A DNA stretch of 64,000 nucleotides from Nocardioides litoris (GTDB lineage: Bacteria > Actinomycetota > Actinomycetes > Propionibacteriales > Nocardioidaceae): contig NZ_VDMR01000006.1 of the NCBI RefSeq assembly GCF_006346315.1, positions 62,001-126,000 on the forward strand. Reading direction: 5' to 3'. A model generated the notes under the pieces. The model ran no database searches and had not been told where the DNA came from. It saw only the letters and a list, made by a program, of their open reading frames with translations. A program made the translations under genes and the position numbers. Positions 1-7,850 of this stretch are shown here, piece after piece. The first letter of the stretch is position 1. Each line of letters starts with the position of its first letter.

Positions 1-915
1 GTCGACGTCGTCCTGCTCGACAAGACCGGCACGGTCACCACCGGCGAGATGACGGTGCGGTCAGTGCACGGCGACGAGCGCACCCTCGAGCTGGCCGCCG
101 CCCTCGAGCACGCCTCCGAGCACCCGATCGCCCGGGCCGTGGCCGGGGCCGTCGACGCCCCCCGCCCGGTCGCGGACTTCACGGCCCTGGAGGGTCTCGG
201 GGTCACCGGCCGGGTCGACGGCACCGAGGTCGTGGTCGGCCGCCCGAGCCTGCTCGCCGAGCGTGGGCTGCCCCTCGGCGACGACCTGGCCCGCACGGTC
301 GACGAGGCCCGGGCCGCCGGCGGCACCGCGGTCGCCGTCGGCTGGGACGGCGCCGCCCGCGGCGTCGTCGTGGTCGCCGACACCGTCAAGCCGACCTCGG
401 CCGACGCCGTGCGCCGGCTGCGCGACCTCGGCCTCACCCCGGTGCTGCTCACCGGCGACCACGAGGCGGTGGCGCGGTCGGTCGCGGCCGAGGTCGGCAT
501 CGCGCCCGACCACGTCGTGGCCGACGTGCTCCCGGCGCAGAAGGCCGACGTCGTCGCCGACTGGCAGGCCCGCGGGCACGGCGTGGCGATGGTCGGCGAC
601 GGGGTCAACGACGCCGCGGCCCTCGCCCGGGCCGACCTGGGCCTGGCCATGGGCACCGGCACCGACGTGGCCATGGAGGCGGGCGACCTCGTGCTGGTCC
701 GGGGCGACCTCGGGGCCGCGGCCGACGGCGTGCGCCTGGCGCGGCGCACGCTCGGCACCATCCGCGGCAACCTGGTGTGGGCCTTCGGCTACAACGTCGC
801 CGCGATCCCGCTGGCCGCCGCGGGGCTGCTCAACCCGATGATCGCCGGTGGGGCGATGGCGTTCTCCTCGGTGTTCGTCGTGCTCAACTCCCTGCGGCTG
901 CGGACCTTCCGGTGA
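1..915 (+). CDS. Heavy-metal (copper-type) P1B ATPase, 3' part
   Basis: C-terminal part of a P-type cation pump that uses ATP to export a soft metal, probably Cu(I), across the plasma membrane. The window opens just before the phosphorylation motif DKTGT (residues 7-11 of the visible part). It is followed by the SEHPIA motif of the nucleotide-binding domain (HP locus typical of P1B pumps), TGD, GDGVNDAAAL and the last two membrane helices. The YN pair in the penultimate helix and the MAFSS...NSLRL signature in the last helix are the usual Cu(I) ligand pattern. The N-terminal metal-binding domains and the first six helices lie outside the window, so metal specificity is an inference from the last helices only. 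Confidence 0.93.
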   Translation, partial: VDVVLLDKTGTVTTGEMTVRSVHGDERTLELAAALEHASEHPIARAVAGAVDAPRPVADFTALEGLGVTGRVDGTEVVVGRPSLLAERGLPLGDDLARTVDEARAAGGTAVAVGWDGAARGVVVVADTVKPTSADAVRRLRDLGLTPVLLTGDHEAVARSVAAEVGIAPDHVVADVLPAQKADVVADWQARGHGVAMVGDGVNDAAALARADLGLAMGTGTDVAMEAGDLVLVRGDLGAAADGVRLARRTLGTIRGNLVWAFGYNVAAIPLAAAGLLNPMIAGGAMAFSSVFVVLNSLRLRTFR

Positions 916-943
916 CCCCTTCCGCCGGACGCGTCCACTTGCG

Positions 944-954
944 TACAGTCTGTA
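944..954. promoter_or_regulatory. Palindromic operator over the P450 promoter
   Basis: Perfect dyad TACAG-T-CTGTA directly before the P450 start codon. Its left half contains a -10 box, TACAGT (944-949), six bases from the GTG start. The promoter would therefore be leaderless and a repressor bound here would block it. The regulator is not recognisable nearby. Confidence 0.55.
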
Positions 955-955
955 T

Positions 956-2305
956 GTGACCTCCGCCGCACCCGTCGTCGAGCTGCCCGCCGTCCGGCGC
1001 GAGGACCGGGGCCTGCCGGTCCTCGGCCGCGCCCTGGTCTACGCCAAGGACCCGGTCTCGCTCTTCCGGCACCAGTGGGAGCACTACGGACCCGTGGCGC
1101 CGCTGCGCGGTCTCGGCGAGGAGTGGGTGATGCTGCTCGGTCCCGACGCCTGCCAGGCCGCACTGACCAACCCCACCAAGGCCTTCGTCAACGGCCCGGC
1201 CTGGTCGCAGCTGGTCGGCCCGTTCTTCGACCGCGGCCTGATGCTGCTCGACCTCGACGAGCACAAGCTGCACCGGCGGATCATGCAGGAGGCGTTCACC
1301 CGCCCCCGCCTCGAGGGGTACGTCGCCCGCACGCACCCCGCCGTCGAGCGGGGCCTGGCGGCGTGGCCGGCCGAGCGGCCCGGCTTCGAGGTCTACCCGG
1401 CGCTCAAGCAGCTGACCCTCGACGTCGCGGCCGACATCTTCATGGGGGGCGCGGAGGACGCGACGCCGCAGGAGATGGACGCGGTCAACCAGGCCTTCAT
1501 CGACTGCGTCCAGAGCGCCGGTGCGATCGTCCGCAAGGACCTGCCCTTCACCCGCTGGGGTCGCGCCCACCGGGGCCGCCGGGTGCTCGAGGAGTGGCTG
1601 CGCCACTACCTGCCGTCACGCCGGGCGCGGGTCAGCGACGACCTGTTCTCCCAGCTGTGCCACGTCCAGAGCGAGGACGGCGAGCGCTTCAGCGACGACG
1701 ACGTCGTCAACCACATGGTCTTCTTGATGATGGCCGCCCACGACACCTCGACCACCACGCTCTCGACGATGATGCAGCTCCTCGGCCAGCACCCCGAGTG
1801 GCAGGACCGCTGCCGCGCCGAGTCGCTGGCCCTGGGGCCCCGGCCGACCATGGCCGAGCTCGACGGGCTGACCTCGCTCGACCTGGTGATGAAGGAGAGC
1901 CTGCGGCTGCGGGCCCCCGTGCCGGTCGTCGTGCGCCGTACGGTCAAGGACGTCGTGGTCGAGGGCGTGCGCATCCCCGAGGGCCGCTTCGTCATCGTCG
2001 CCGCGCAGTTCTCCCACCTGATGCCCGAGCTGTGGACCGACCCCGAGCGCTTCGACCCCGAGCGGTTCTCGCCCGAGCGGCGCGAGGACAAGAGCCACCG
2101 CTTCGCGTGGGAGCCGTTCGGCGGCGGCGTGCACAAGTGCCTCGGCATGGTCTTCGCCGGCCTGGAGGTCAGCGCGATCATGCACCAGCTCCTGCGGGGC
2201 TGGGAGTGGCGCGTCGACCCGTCGTACGTCGCGCCGCTCAACAACCACTCGCTGCCGTTCCCCACCGACGGCCAGCCGGTCGACCTGCGGCCCCGCTCCG
2301 CCTGA
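956..2305 (+). CDS. Cytochrome P450
   Basis: Heme-thiolate monooxygenase of 449 residues, probably soluble and dependent on an external ferredoxin/reductase. Visible motifs are the I-helix AAHDTS oxygen-activation segment (a variant of AGxDT), the K-helix ExxR in KESLRLR, and the heme-binding FGGGVHKCLGMVF with Cys395 as the axial ligand. I chose GTG at 956 because it fits the P450 N-terminus and lies six bases after a TACAGT -10 box, giving a leaderless transcript. The gene stands alone between the metal pump and dps, with no redox partner beside it. The substrate cannot be read from sequence. The palindrome over its promoter suggests induction by a ligand of a TetR-like repressor. Confidence 0.95.
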   Translation: MTSAAPVVELPAVRREDRGLPVLGRALVYAKDPVSLFRHQWEHYGPVAPLRGLGEEWVMLLGPDACQAALTNPTKAFVNGPAWSQLVGPFFDRGLMLLDLDEHKLHRRIMQEAFTRPRLEGYVARTHPAVERGLAAWPAERPGFEVYPALKQLTLDVAADIFMGGAEDATPQEMDAVNQAFIDCVQSAGAIVRKDLPFTRWGRAHRGRRVLEEWLRHYLPSRRARVSDDLFSQLCHVQSEDGERFSDDDVVNHMVFLMMAAHDTSTTTLSTMMQLLGQHPEWQDRCRAESLALGPRPTMAELDGLTSLDLVMKESLRLRAPVPVVVRRTVKDVVVEGVRIPEGRFVIVAAQFSHLMPELWTDPERFDPERFSPERREDKSHRFAWEPFGGGVHKCLGMVFAGLEVSAIMHQLLRGWEWRVDPSYVAPLNNHSLPFPTDGQPVDLRPRSA

Positions 2306-2309
2306 ACGC

Positions 2310-2360
2310 GGAGCCCAGCACGGGGGCACGGAGCCAGCACGGAGGCACCGAGCCAGCACG
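2310..2360. repeat. Short 19-20 bp tandem direct repeat
   Basis: Two and a half copies of a GGAGCCAGCACGGNGGCAC-type unit (2310-2329, 2330-2348, 2349-2360) between the P450 stop codon and the terminator. No function is evident. Confidence 0.7.
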
Positions 2361-2398
2361 ACGACGGCCCGCCGACCGGGTGGTCGGCGGGCCGTCGT
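2361..2398. terminator. Bidirectional terminator hairpin, P450/dps
   Basis: Perfect 17 bp stem (2361-2377 with 2382-2398) and a four-base loop between the convergent P450 and dps genes. There is no U tract, as is usual in this GC range. It can serve both strands. Confidence 0.8.
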
Positions 2399-2425
2399 CG
2401 CCCGTGGTGAGGGCTCGGTGAGGGG

Positions 2426-2983
2426 TCAGCCGGCGGCTGCGGCCGCCTCCTGCTCGCTGTGGGCGTCGGCCGTCGAGAGGTTGCCGCCCTTGTCCTCCAG
2501 GTGCGCCCGGACGAACCAGTGGAACAGCTCCAGCTTGTCGGTCTGGGCGATCAGCATGTCCTGGGTGACCAGGTCGAGGTCGTCGAGCTCCTGGATGTTC
2601 TCGCGGTAGCTCGTGATCACGCCCTGGTAGACGACGTCGAGGGCACCGAGGTGCTCCTGCGTCGTCGCCCGACCGATGGAGTACTCGTCCCAGCTGCGGC
2701 GCTGGGTCAGGCCGCCCGGCGTGCCCTGCGGGGAGCCGCCGAGGGTCGCGATGCGCTCGGCGAGGTCGTCGGCGAAGCCGCGGACCTCGTCGACGTGCGG
2801 GTCGATCATCTCGTGCACGGAGATGAAGTGGGGACCGACGACGTTCCAGTGCACGTGCTTGAGCGTGAGGTGGAGGTCGTTGGCCGCGTCGAGCCGGTCC
2901 TGGAGGATCGCCACGACGCGCTCGGCGTCGGCGGCCTCCAGCCCGGGGGTGGTGTAGCGAAGCTTGCCGTTGCTCGTAGCCAT
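2426..2983 (-). CDS. dps: Dps-family ferritin-like DNA-protection protein
   Basis: Mini-ferritin of 185 residues that oxidises Fe(II) with peroxide, stores the iron inside a dodecamer and shields DNA. The four-helix ferritin-like core is clear. The Dps ferroxidase signature is visible as HWNVVGPHF followed by HEMIDPHVDEV, with the conserved His and Asp/Glu ligands. The ATG at 2983 opens the MATSNGKLRY N-terminus and lies seven bases after a TACGTT -10 box, so the message is probably leaderless. It converges with the P450 gene and is divergent from the holin-X operon. It is a single-gene unit. Stress control is known for the family but no operator is visible here. Confidence 0.95.
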   Translation of the reverse strand: MATSNGKLRYTTPGLEAADAERVVAILQDRLDAANDLHLTLKHVHWNVVGPHFISVHEMIDPHVDEVRGFADDLAERIATLGGSPQGTPGGLTQRRSWDEYSIGRATTQEHLGALDVVYQGVITSYRENIQELDDLDLVTQDMLIAQTDKLELFHWFVRAHLEDKGGNLSTADAHSEQEAAAAAG

Positions 2984-2990
2984 GTCCTCG

Positions 2991-2996
2991 AACGTA
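2991..2996 (-). promoter_or_regulatory. -10 box of dps
   Basis: TACGTT read on the minus strand, seven bases before the dps ATG, consistent with a leaderless transcript. Confidence 0.55.
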
Positions 2997-3080
2997 GCCA
3001 CGCTCCCGGGGCCGGACGTCCACCGCAAGGGGTGGCACCCGCGGGCCCGTAGGGGTGGTCCTGCGGACCCTGGCCCTCCC

Positions 3081-3086
3081 TAGTTT
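3081..3086 (+). promoter_or_regulatory. -10 box of the holin-X operon
   Basis: TAGTTT, seven bases before the ATG at 3094, consistent with a leaderless transcript for the three-gene envelope operon. Confidence 0.5.
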
Positions 3087-3093
3087 CGACCCC

Positions 3094-3495
3094 ATGGTCG
3101 ATCACTCGGGGGCCACCGAGCCCAGCACCGCCGAGCTGCTCTCGCGGCTCGGCGACCAGTCCCGCCAGCTGGTGCGCGACGAGCTGCGCCTCGCCCAGGC
3201 CGAGACCTCGCAGAAGGTCAAGCAGGCCGGGGTCGGCGTCGCGGGCTTCGGCGCCGCCGGCGTCCTCGGGCTGTACGGCGTCGGCCTGGTCCTCGCGACC
3301 GCCGTGCTCGGCCTCGCGCAGGCCGTCGACGCCTGGCTGGCCTCGCTCATCGTGACCGTCGTGGTGCTGGTCGCGGCCGGCATCGCCGCGCTGGTCGGCA
3401 AGAAGAAGGTCGCCGCCGCCACGCCGCCTGCCCCGGAGCGGGCGGTCGCCGGGGTCAAGGAGGACGTCGAGACGTTGAAGGGACACCGGTCGTGA
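3094..3495 (+). CDS. Phage holin family (Actinobacterial holin-X) membrane protein
   Basis: Small membrane protein of 133 residues. It has an N-terminal amphipathic region (LLSRLGDQSRQLVRDELRLAQAE) and two hydrophobic helices, roughly residues 50-75 and 82-103, joined by a short turn. This is the layout of the Actinobacterial holin-X/superfamily III family. Despite the name these chromosomal proteins are not known to lyse cells, and their role is unknown. The ATG at 3094 gives the standard N-terminus and follows a -10 box. It overlaps the next gene by GTGA, forming a tight operon with DUF3618 and DUF4235 genes, a recurrent actinobacterial trio that probably works in the envelope. Confidence 0.88.
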   Translation: MVDHSGATEPSTAELLSRLGDQSRQLVRDELRLAQAETSQKVKQAGVGVAGFGAAGVLGLYGVGLVLATAVLGLAQAVDAWLASLIVTVVVLVAAGIAALVGKKKVAAATPPAPERAVAGVKEDVETLKGHRS

Positions 3496-3713
3496 GCGAG
3501 GAGAAGAAGGGCGGCTCACCGTCGCCGGAGCAGATCCAGGCCGAGATCGAGCAGACGCGCGCCGAGCTCGCCGACACCGTCGACCAGCTCGGTGACCGGC
3601 TCACCGAGCGCAAGCAGCAGGCCACCCAGGCCGCGACGTACGCCGCGGCCGCGGTGGGCGCGCTCGTCGCCGTCCTCGTGGTGGTCAAGGTCGTCAAGAA
3701 GGTGCGCTCGTGA
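3492..3713 (+). CDS. DUF3618 domain protein
   Basis: 73-residue protein with the DUF3618 signature: an acidic/basic helix (PEQIQAEIEQTRAELADTVDQLGDRL) followed by one C-terminal membrane helix (about residues 47-66) and a short basic tail. The helix probably forms a coiled coil or lies on the membrane. The GTG start overlaps the stop of the holin-X gene and its own stop overlaps the GTG of the DUF4235 gene, so the three are translationally coupled. The function of DUF3618 is unknown. Context suggests a membrane-associated partner of its two neighbours. Confidence 0.88.
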   Translation: MSEEKKGGSPSPEQIQAEIEQTRAELADTVDQLGDRLTERKQQATQAATYAAAAVGALVAVLVVVKVVKKVRS

Positions 3714-4027
3714 GCGGCCGGACGCCTCGGGCCAAGATCGAGGACCGCAGCAGCAAGTCCGCCAAGATCCTCTACAAGCCGTGGGGCATCGTCGGCTCGC
3801 TGCTCTCGGCGATCGTGGCCCGGCAGATCTTCCAGAAGGTCGCCACCAAGGTGATCCCCGTCGACTCCGACGACCCGCCCAAGCCGCTGGAGTCGGAGTA
3901 CCGGCTGCGGGAGATCGTCATCACCGCCCTGGTCCAGGGCGCGATCTTCGCCGTGGTCAAGGCCCTGTTCCAGCGCGGGTCGGCGCGGGCCTTCCAGCGC
4001 TGGACAGGCGAGTGGCCGGGTGACTGA
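3710..4027 (+). CDS. DUF4235 domain protein
   Basis: 105-residue protein matching DUF4235. It has a hydrophobic segment near residues 24-45 (YKPWGIVGSLLSAIVARQIF), a polar middle with DDPPKP, and a second hydrophobic helix near residues 68-88 (REIVITALVQGAIFAVVKAL). It is probably a two-pass membrane protein. It starts with GTG inside the stop codon of the DUF3618 gene and closes the three-gene operon. No catalytic residues can be recognised and the family has no assigned function. Confidence 0.88.
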   Translation: MSGRTPRAKIEDRSSKSAKILYKPWGIVGSLLSAIVARQIFQKVATKVIPVDSDDPPKPLESEYRLREIVITALVQGAIFAVVKALFQRGSARAFQRWTGEWPGD

Positions 4028-4070
4028 CCGGCTGCTTCCCGCGCTCCGCCCTACCTGGTAGGCATGCCCG

Positions 4071-4217
4071 GTGAAGACCCTGTTGCGCTGCCCCTGCGGC
4101 GAGGAGATCCGTGGCGCCGACGAGGACGACCTCGTCGAGAAGGCCCAGACCCACCTCGCGGCGCAGCACCCCGGCCGTGAGTACGAGCGCGAGATGATCC
4201 TCTTCATGGCCACCTGA
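4071..4217 (+). CDS. DUF1059-like mini-protein
   Basis: 48-residue reading frame starting at GTG 4071 and sharing bases with the next gene through TGATG. The protein has a CPCG pair near the N-terminus (Cys7, Cys9), then GADEDDLVEKAQTHLAAQHPG and a short tail. This matches the small DUF1059 proteins, which have a Cys-rich start and a D-x-L-x-x-H-x-x-x-H-P helix. The Cys and His residues suggest a metal-binding knuckle, which is inference. Coupling to the PhoD-like phosphatase gene suggests co-translation. It is short enough to be missed by standard gene callers. Confidence 0.75.
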   Translation: MKTLLRCPCGEEIRGADEDDLVEKAQTHLAAQHPGREYEREMILFMAT

Positions 4218-5917
4218 TGGCCGACCTCCTCCTGGGCCCGCTGCTGCGCCACGTCGACGAGACGTCCGCGACGATCTGGGTCGAGACTGACGGGCCCGGC
4301 CGGGTGCGGGTGACCACCGACCCCGGTGACGCCGACGAGCGCCGCACCGAGGTGCCGACGTTCGCCGTCCACGGCCACCACTACGCCCTGGTCTGCCTCG
4401 ACGGCCTGGACAAGGGGCGCCACCACCCCTACACCGTCGACGTCGACGGCGAGCGCTGCTGGCCGCCCCCGGACTCCTCGCTGCCGCCGTCGGTCGTGCC
4501 GACCCTCGACCACGCCAAGCCGCTGCGCCTGGCCTACGGCTCGTGCCGCACCTCGGTGGGCCACACCAAGGCCGACAACGACGTCCACGGCATCGACGCG
4601 CTGCGGGCCTACGCGCTGCGGATGGCCGGCCGCTCGCCGCGCGAGGCCGACGACCCCGACGGCGACACCCCCCGCTGGCCCGACCTCGTGGTCTTCCTCG
4701 GCGACCAGGTGTACGCCGACGAGACGACGAAGGCGATGCACGACTTCATCGCCGCCCGCCGCTCCCTCGACGAGCCGCCGGGCAAGGAGCTGAAGGACTA
4801 CGAGGAGTACGCTCACCTCTACCTGCTGGCCTGGAGCGACCCGGTCAACCGCTGGCTGCTCTCGACGCTGCCCAGCCTGATGATCTTCGACGACCACGAC
4901 GTCCGCGACGACTGGAACACCTCGGCGTCGTGGAAGCAGGAGATGAACGCCACCTCGTGGTGGCACGACCGGATCGTGGCCGGCCTGGCGTCGTACTGGG
5001 TCTACCAGCACGCCGGCAACCTCTCGCCCGCCGAGCTGGCCGAGGACGAGGTGTGGCGCGAGATCCAGGCCCACTCCGACGAGCCCGGCTGGGACGCCGG
5101 ACCGCTGCTGGACGACCTCGCCGACCGGGTCGACCGCGACCCCACGTGCTACCGCTGGTCCTACGCCCGCGAGCTGGGCACCCAGGCCCGGCTGGTGGTC
5201 GTCGACTCGCGCGCCGCGCGCGTGCTCGACCCCGACGCCCGCGACATGCTCGACGACGACGAGCGCGCCTGGGTCGACGAGCAGGTCCGCGGCGACGTCG
5301 ACCACCTGTTCCTGGCCACCTCGCTGCCCTACCTGCTGGGCACCGGCCTGCACTACGTCGAGGCGTTCAGCGAGGTCCTCGCCGGCGGCGGGTACGCCGG
5401 CGAGCGCGGCCGTCGGGTGGGGGAGTGGCTGCGCCAGACCGTCGACCTCGAGCACTGGGGCGCCTTCCAGGCCGGCTTCGGCGCGATCGCGCAGATGGTC
5501 CTGGAGACTGGCCGCGGCGAGCGCGGACGTCCGCCGGCGACGATCACCTTCCTCTCCGGCGACGTCCACCACTCCTACCTCGCGGCGGTGGAGCCGCCCG
5601 AGGGCGTGCACAGCCGGATCATGCAGGCCGTCTGCTCCCCGATCCGCAACCCGCTCTCGCGCAAGTGGCGCTTCGCCACCGCCGTGCTGGTCTACGGCCT
5701 CGCCGGTCCCATCGGCCTCGGGCTCAAGCGGCTCCGCAAGGTCCCCGACGCGCCGTTCGGCTGGAGCATCGTCGAAGGCCCCTGGTTCGACAACAACCTG
5801 GCGACCGTCGAGGTGAAGGGCCGCGGGTTGCGGATGTGGTGGGCCACCGGCCGTCCCGGCGACGACGTCGACCTGCCCCGCCTGGTGCGCGCCACCGACG
5901 TCAGCGTCGACTGCTGA
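4217..5917 (+). CDS. PhoD-like metallophosphatase
   Basis: 566-residue phosphomonoesterase/phosphodiesterase of the alkaline phosphatase D (PhoD-like) family. Metal-binding motifs are in order: YGSCR at about 110, FLGDQVYADE (about 160), FDDHDVRDDWN (about 230) and LSGDVHHSYLA (about 445), which supply the Asp, Asn and His ligands. No signal peptide or Tat motif is visible, so the enzyme appears cytoplasmic, unlike classical secreted PhoD. The ATG overlaps the stop of the DUF1059-like gene. A hairpin follows the stop codon. The substrate is unknown; the absence of a signal peptide argues against extracellular phosphate scavenging. Confidence 0.85.
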   Translation: MADLLLGPLLRHVDETSATIWVETDGPGRVRVTTDPGDADERRTEVPTFAVHGHHYALVCLDGLDKGRHHPYTVDVDGERCWPPPDSSLPPSVVPTLDHAKPLRLAYGSCRTSVGHTKADNDVHGIDALRAYALRMAGRSPREADDPDGDTPRWPDLVVFLGDQVYADETTKAMHDFIAARRSLDEPPGKELKDYEEYAHLYLLAWSDPVNRWLLSTLPSLMIFDDHDVRDDWNTSASWKQEMNATSWWHDRIVAGLASYWVYQHAGNLSPAELAEDEVWREIQAHSDEPGWDAGPLLDDLADRVDRDPTCYRWSYARELGTQARLVVVDSRAARVLDPDARDMLDDDERAWVDEQVRGDVDHLFLATSLPYLLGTGLHYVEAFSEVLAGGGYAGERGRRVGEWLRQTVDLEHWGAFQAGFGAIAQMVLETGRGERGRPPATITFLSGDVHHSYLAAVEPPEGVHSRIMQAVCSPIRNPLSRKWRFATAVLVYGLAGPIGLGLKRLRKVPDAPFGWSIVEGPWFDNNLATVEVKGRGLRMWWATGRPGDDVDLPRLVRATDVSVDC

Positions 5918-5941
5918 GTCGGGCCGGGGTGCCCGGCCGAC
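5918..5941. terminator. Bidirectional terminator hairpin
   Basis: GTCGG(G)CCGGG pairs with CCCGGCCGAC around a GTG loop, between the convergent phosphatase and metal-receptor genes. Confidence 0.65.
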
Positions 5942-5944
5942 GGG

Positions 5945-6700
5945 TCAGCGCGCGAGCCGGGCGGCCTCGACGAGGGAGGGGCCGTACCAGGTGAGCAGGC
6001 GTCCGCTCACCAGCTCGGTGGGGGTGCGGGTGAACGCCTCGGGCCCGTCGGTGGCGGTGAACACGTAGGGCTCGTCGGGCAGCAGCACCACGTCGGCGCC
6101 CGCGCCGTCGACCTCCCCGAGCGCCAGGGTCGGGTAGCGGTCGCCGTCGGGCCGCTGCTCGGCCACCACGTTGGCCCAGCCGAGCCGTCGCAGCAGGTCG
6201 GTGGTGAACGTCCGCGACCCCACGACCATCCACGGGTCCCGCCACACCGGTACGACGACCCGGCGGGTCACCGGGGTCAGCGGTCCGCACCACAGCCGCC
6301 GCGCCTCGGCCAGCCAGGGCGGCCGGGTCCAGCCCAGGGCGTCGACGAGCCGCTCCATCGAGGCCACCGCGTCGGGCACGGTCTCGATCTCGGTGACCCA
6401 CACCCGCACGCCCGACTCCCGCAGTCGGCGTACGTCGAGCTCCCGGTTCTCCTCCTTGTTGGCCACCACCACGTCGGGGGTCAAGGCGCGGATCGCGGCG
6501 AGGTCGGGGTTCTTGGTGCCGCGCACCCGGGTGACCCCGCGCTCGTCGAGGTCGGCGGGGTGGGTGCACCAGGCGGTCGCACCGACCACGGCGCCGGGCT
6601 CGATCGAGACCAGCGCCTCGGTCAGCGACGGGACCAGGCTGACCACCCGTCCGACCGGGCGGTCCAGGTCGAGGCGGGTGCCGAGGTCGTCCACGCTCAT
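5945..6700 (-). CDS. Helical-backbone metal receptor (BtuF/TroA-like), no signal peptide
   Basis: 251-residue protein with the fold of cobalamin/iron-siderophore binding proteins. It has RVVSLVPSLTEAL at the start, GTKNPDLAAIRALTPDVVVANKEENR in the first lobe and VVVPVWRDPWMVVG in the second. Unlike transport receptors it lacks a signal peptide and lipobox: the ATG at 6700 is followed at once by the mature-domain start. It is therefore probably cytoplasmic and not part of an importer, and no permease or ATPase gene lies nearby. It overlaps the upstream DUF4303-like gene by ATGA, so the two are coupled. The ligand is unknown; cobalamin or a corrinoid is only a family-level guess. Confidence 0.8.
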   Translation of the reverse strand: MSVDDLGTRLDLDRPVGRVVSLVPSLTEALVSIEPGAVVGATAWCTHPADLDERGVTRVRGTKNPDLAAIRALTPDVVVANKEENRELDVRRLRESGVRVWVTEIETVPDAVASMERLVDALGWTRPPWLAEARRLWCGPLTPVTRRVVVPVWRDPWMVVGSRTFTTDLLRRLGWANVVAEQRPDGDRYPTLALGEVDGAGADVVLLPDEPYVFTATDGPEAFTRTPTELVSGRLLTWYGPSLVEAARLAR

Positions 6701-7275
6701 GGCTCCTCCTCGGCCGCGGCCCACCGGGCGAGCTCCGCCGCAGCCGCCGGCGGGTCGAGCATCCGGACCCACCGCTCCGCGTCCTCGCGCCGGAGCTCGT
6801 CGCCCACCTCGACGACGAGGACGAGGTCGGGGTGGTCGTCCAGGGTGCCGTCGGTGCGCAGCGGCAGCAGGCTCCCGGCGAGCAGGTCGGGCACGACCCG
6901 GCGGTAGGCGGCGAGCCCCGCGTCGTCGGCCCCGAACCGGTCGCCCGCCACCTGCAGCTCGGCCGCCACGGGCGCCAGGGGTGCGTCGGGGTCCTCGGCG
7001 TCGTCCTCCAGGTCCCACTCCTGGGGCGCCCACCGGTAGCAGGTCGGGTCGTCCGGGTCGGCCGAGACCAGCTCGGCCAGGTGCGCGCGCGTGCAGGCAC
7101 CCATGGCGATGGTCACGCAGTCGGCGTCGGTCCACAGGCCCAGGCCCACCACCTCGCCCGGACGCTGGTCGGCGAGGAGACCGCGCGCGGCGCCGTGGAC
7201 CGCGGACCCCAGGCGGGGCGTGAGGTCGGCGGCCCAGGAGCCGAGGTCGGTCGGTCCGCGGCGGAGGCGTCGCAC
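6697..7275 (-). CDS. Conserved hypothetical protein, DUF4303-like
   Basis: 192-residue cytoplasmic protein, acidic and without membrane segments or signal peptide. The block VVGLGLWTDADCVTIAMGACTRAHLAEL followed by CYRWAPQEWDLED resembles DUF4303 proteins, which carry a similar N-terminal sheet and a YRW-x-x-x-EW motif. I chose GTG at 7275, eight bases after the thioesterase stop; no earlier start would avoid overlap. The 3' end overlaps the metal-receptor gene by four bases, placing it in the middle of a three-gene operon. No function can be assigned. The family is seen near immunity and antitoxin-type proteins, but nothing here supports that role. Confidence 0.62.
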   Translation of the reverse strand: MRRLRRGPTDLGSWAADLTPRLGSAVHGAARGLLADQRPGEVVGLGLWTDADCVTIAMGACTRAHLAELVSADPDDPTCYRWAPQEWDLEDDAEDPDAPLAPVAAELQVAGDRFGADDAGLAAYRRVVPDLLAGSLLPLRTDGTLDDHPDLVLVVEVGDELRREDAERWVRMLDPPAAAAELARWAAAEEEP

Positions 7276-7283
7276 GTCGTCTC

Positions 7284-7775
7284 CTAGCGCCGCAGGGTCA
7301 GGCCGGTCGCCGCGTCGGCGGCCCAGGCAGTGGTGGCGATGTCGGCGTCGAGCGCGGCGGCGACGTCGTCGGGCACCGGCACCGCGCGGCGCTCGTCGAG
7401 CGAGACGTGCACGTAGAGGATCTCCATCGTGCAGGCGATGACGTCGCGGGACTCGTCGACGATGAAGGAGATGCCGTGCAGCGCCTTGCCGGCCCGGCCC
7501 ACGAACGCCGGCCGCACCGACAGCGGGTCGCCGAGCCGCAGCTCGCCGAGGTAGCGGATGTGGTGCTCGACGGTGAAGAACGACATCCGCCGCTCGGTCA
7601 GGTAGGACTCGTCGACGCCCAGCTCCTCCACCCGCTTCCACGGGGCCCAGGCCCCGAGGTCGAAGTAGCGGGTGATGTTCATGTGTCCGTTGACGTCGAT
7701 GTAGTCCTCGGGGACGGTCATCTCGAAGTACGCCGGGAGGCTCCGGACCTCGTCGATGCCAGGCAGGCTGCTCAC
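7284..7775 (-). CDS. Acyl-CoA thioesterase, hot-dog fold
   Basis: 163-residue hot-dog fold protein of the 4-hydroxybenzoyl-CoA thioesterase group. The start region DYIDVNGHMNITRYF carries the family's catalytic Asp/Asn-x-x-x-H signature, followed by GRAGKALHGISFIVDES and the strand ACTMEILYVHVS. It would release free acids from acyl-CoA in the cytoplasm. GTG at 7775 was chosen as the only in-frame start close to the conserved block. It is first in an operon with the DUF4303-like and metal-receptor genes, and divergent from the DUF4190 gene about 75 bp away. The chain-length preference cannot be told. Confidence 0.85.
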   Translation of the reverse strand: MSSLPGIDEVRSLPAYFEMTVPEDYIDVNGHMNITRYFDLGAWAPWKRVEELGVDESYLTERRMSFFTVEHHIRYLGELRLGDPLSVRPAFVGRAGKALHGISFIVDESRDVIACTMEILYVHVSLDERRAVPVPDDVAAALDADIATTAWAADAATGLTLRR

Positions 7776-7850
7776 CCGCCCGACCGTAGTGGGACCACGG
7801 GTGGTCCGGACCAGGGTGTCGGCGGTCACGCCCCAGGGCAGCGTGCCCCC

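Noticed and set aside
3455..5611. Long open frame on the minus strand opposite the PhoD-like gene
   Set aside because: In DNA this GC-rich the antisense frame stays open by codon bias alone. The translation has no domain and is rich in Val/Gly/Arg/Asp.
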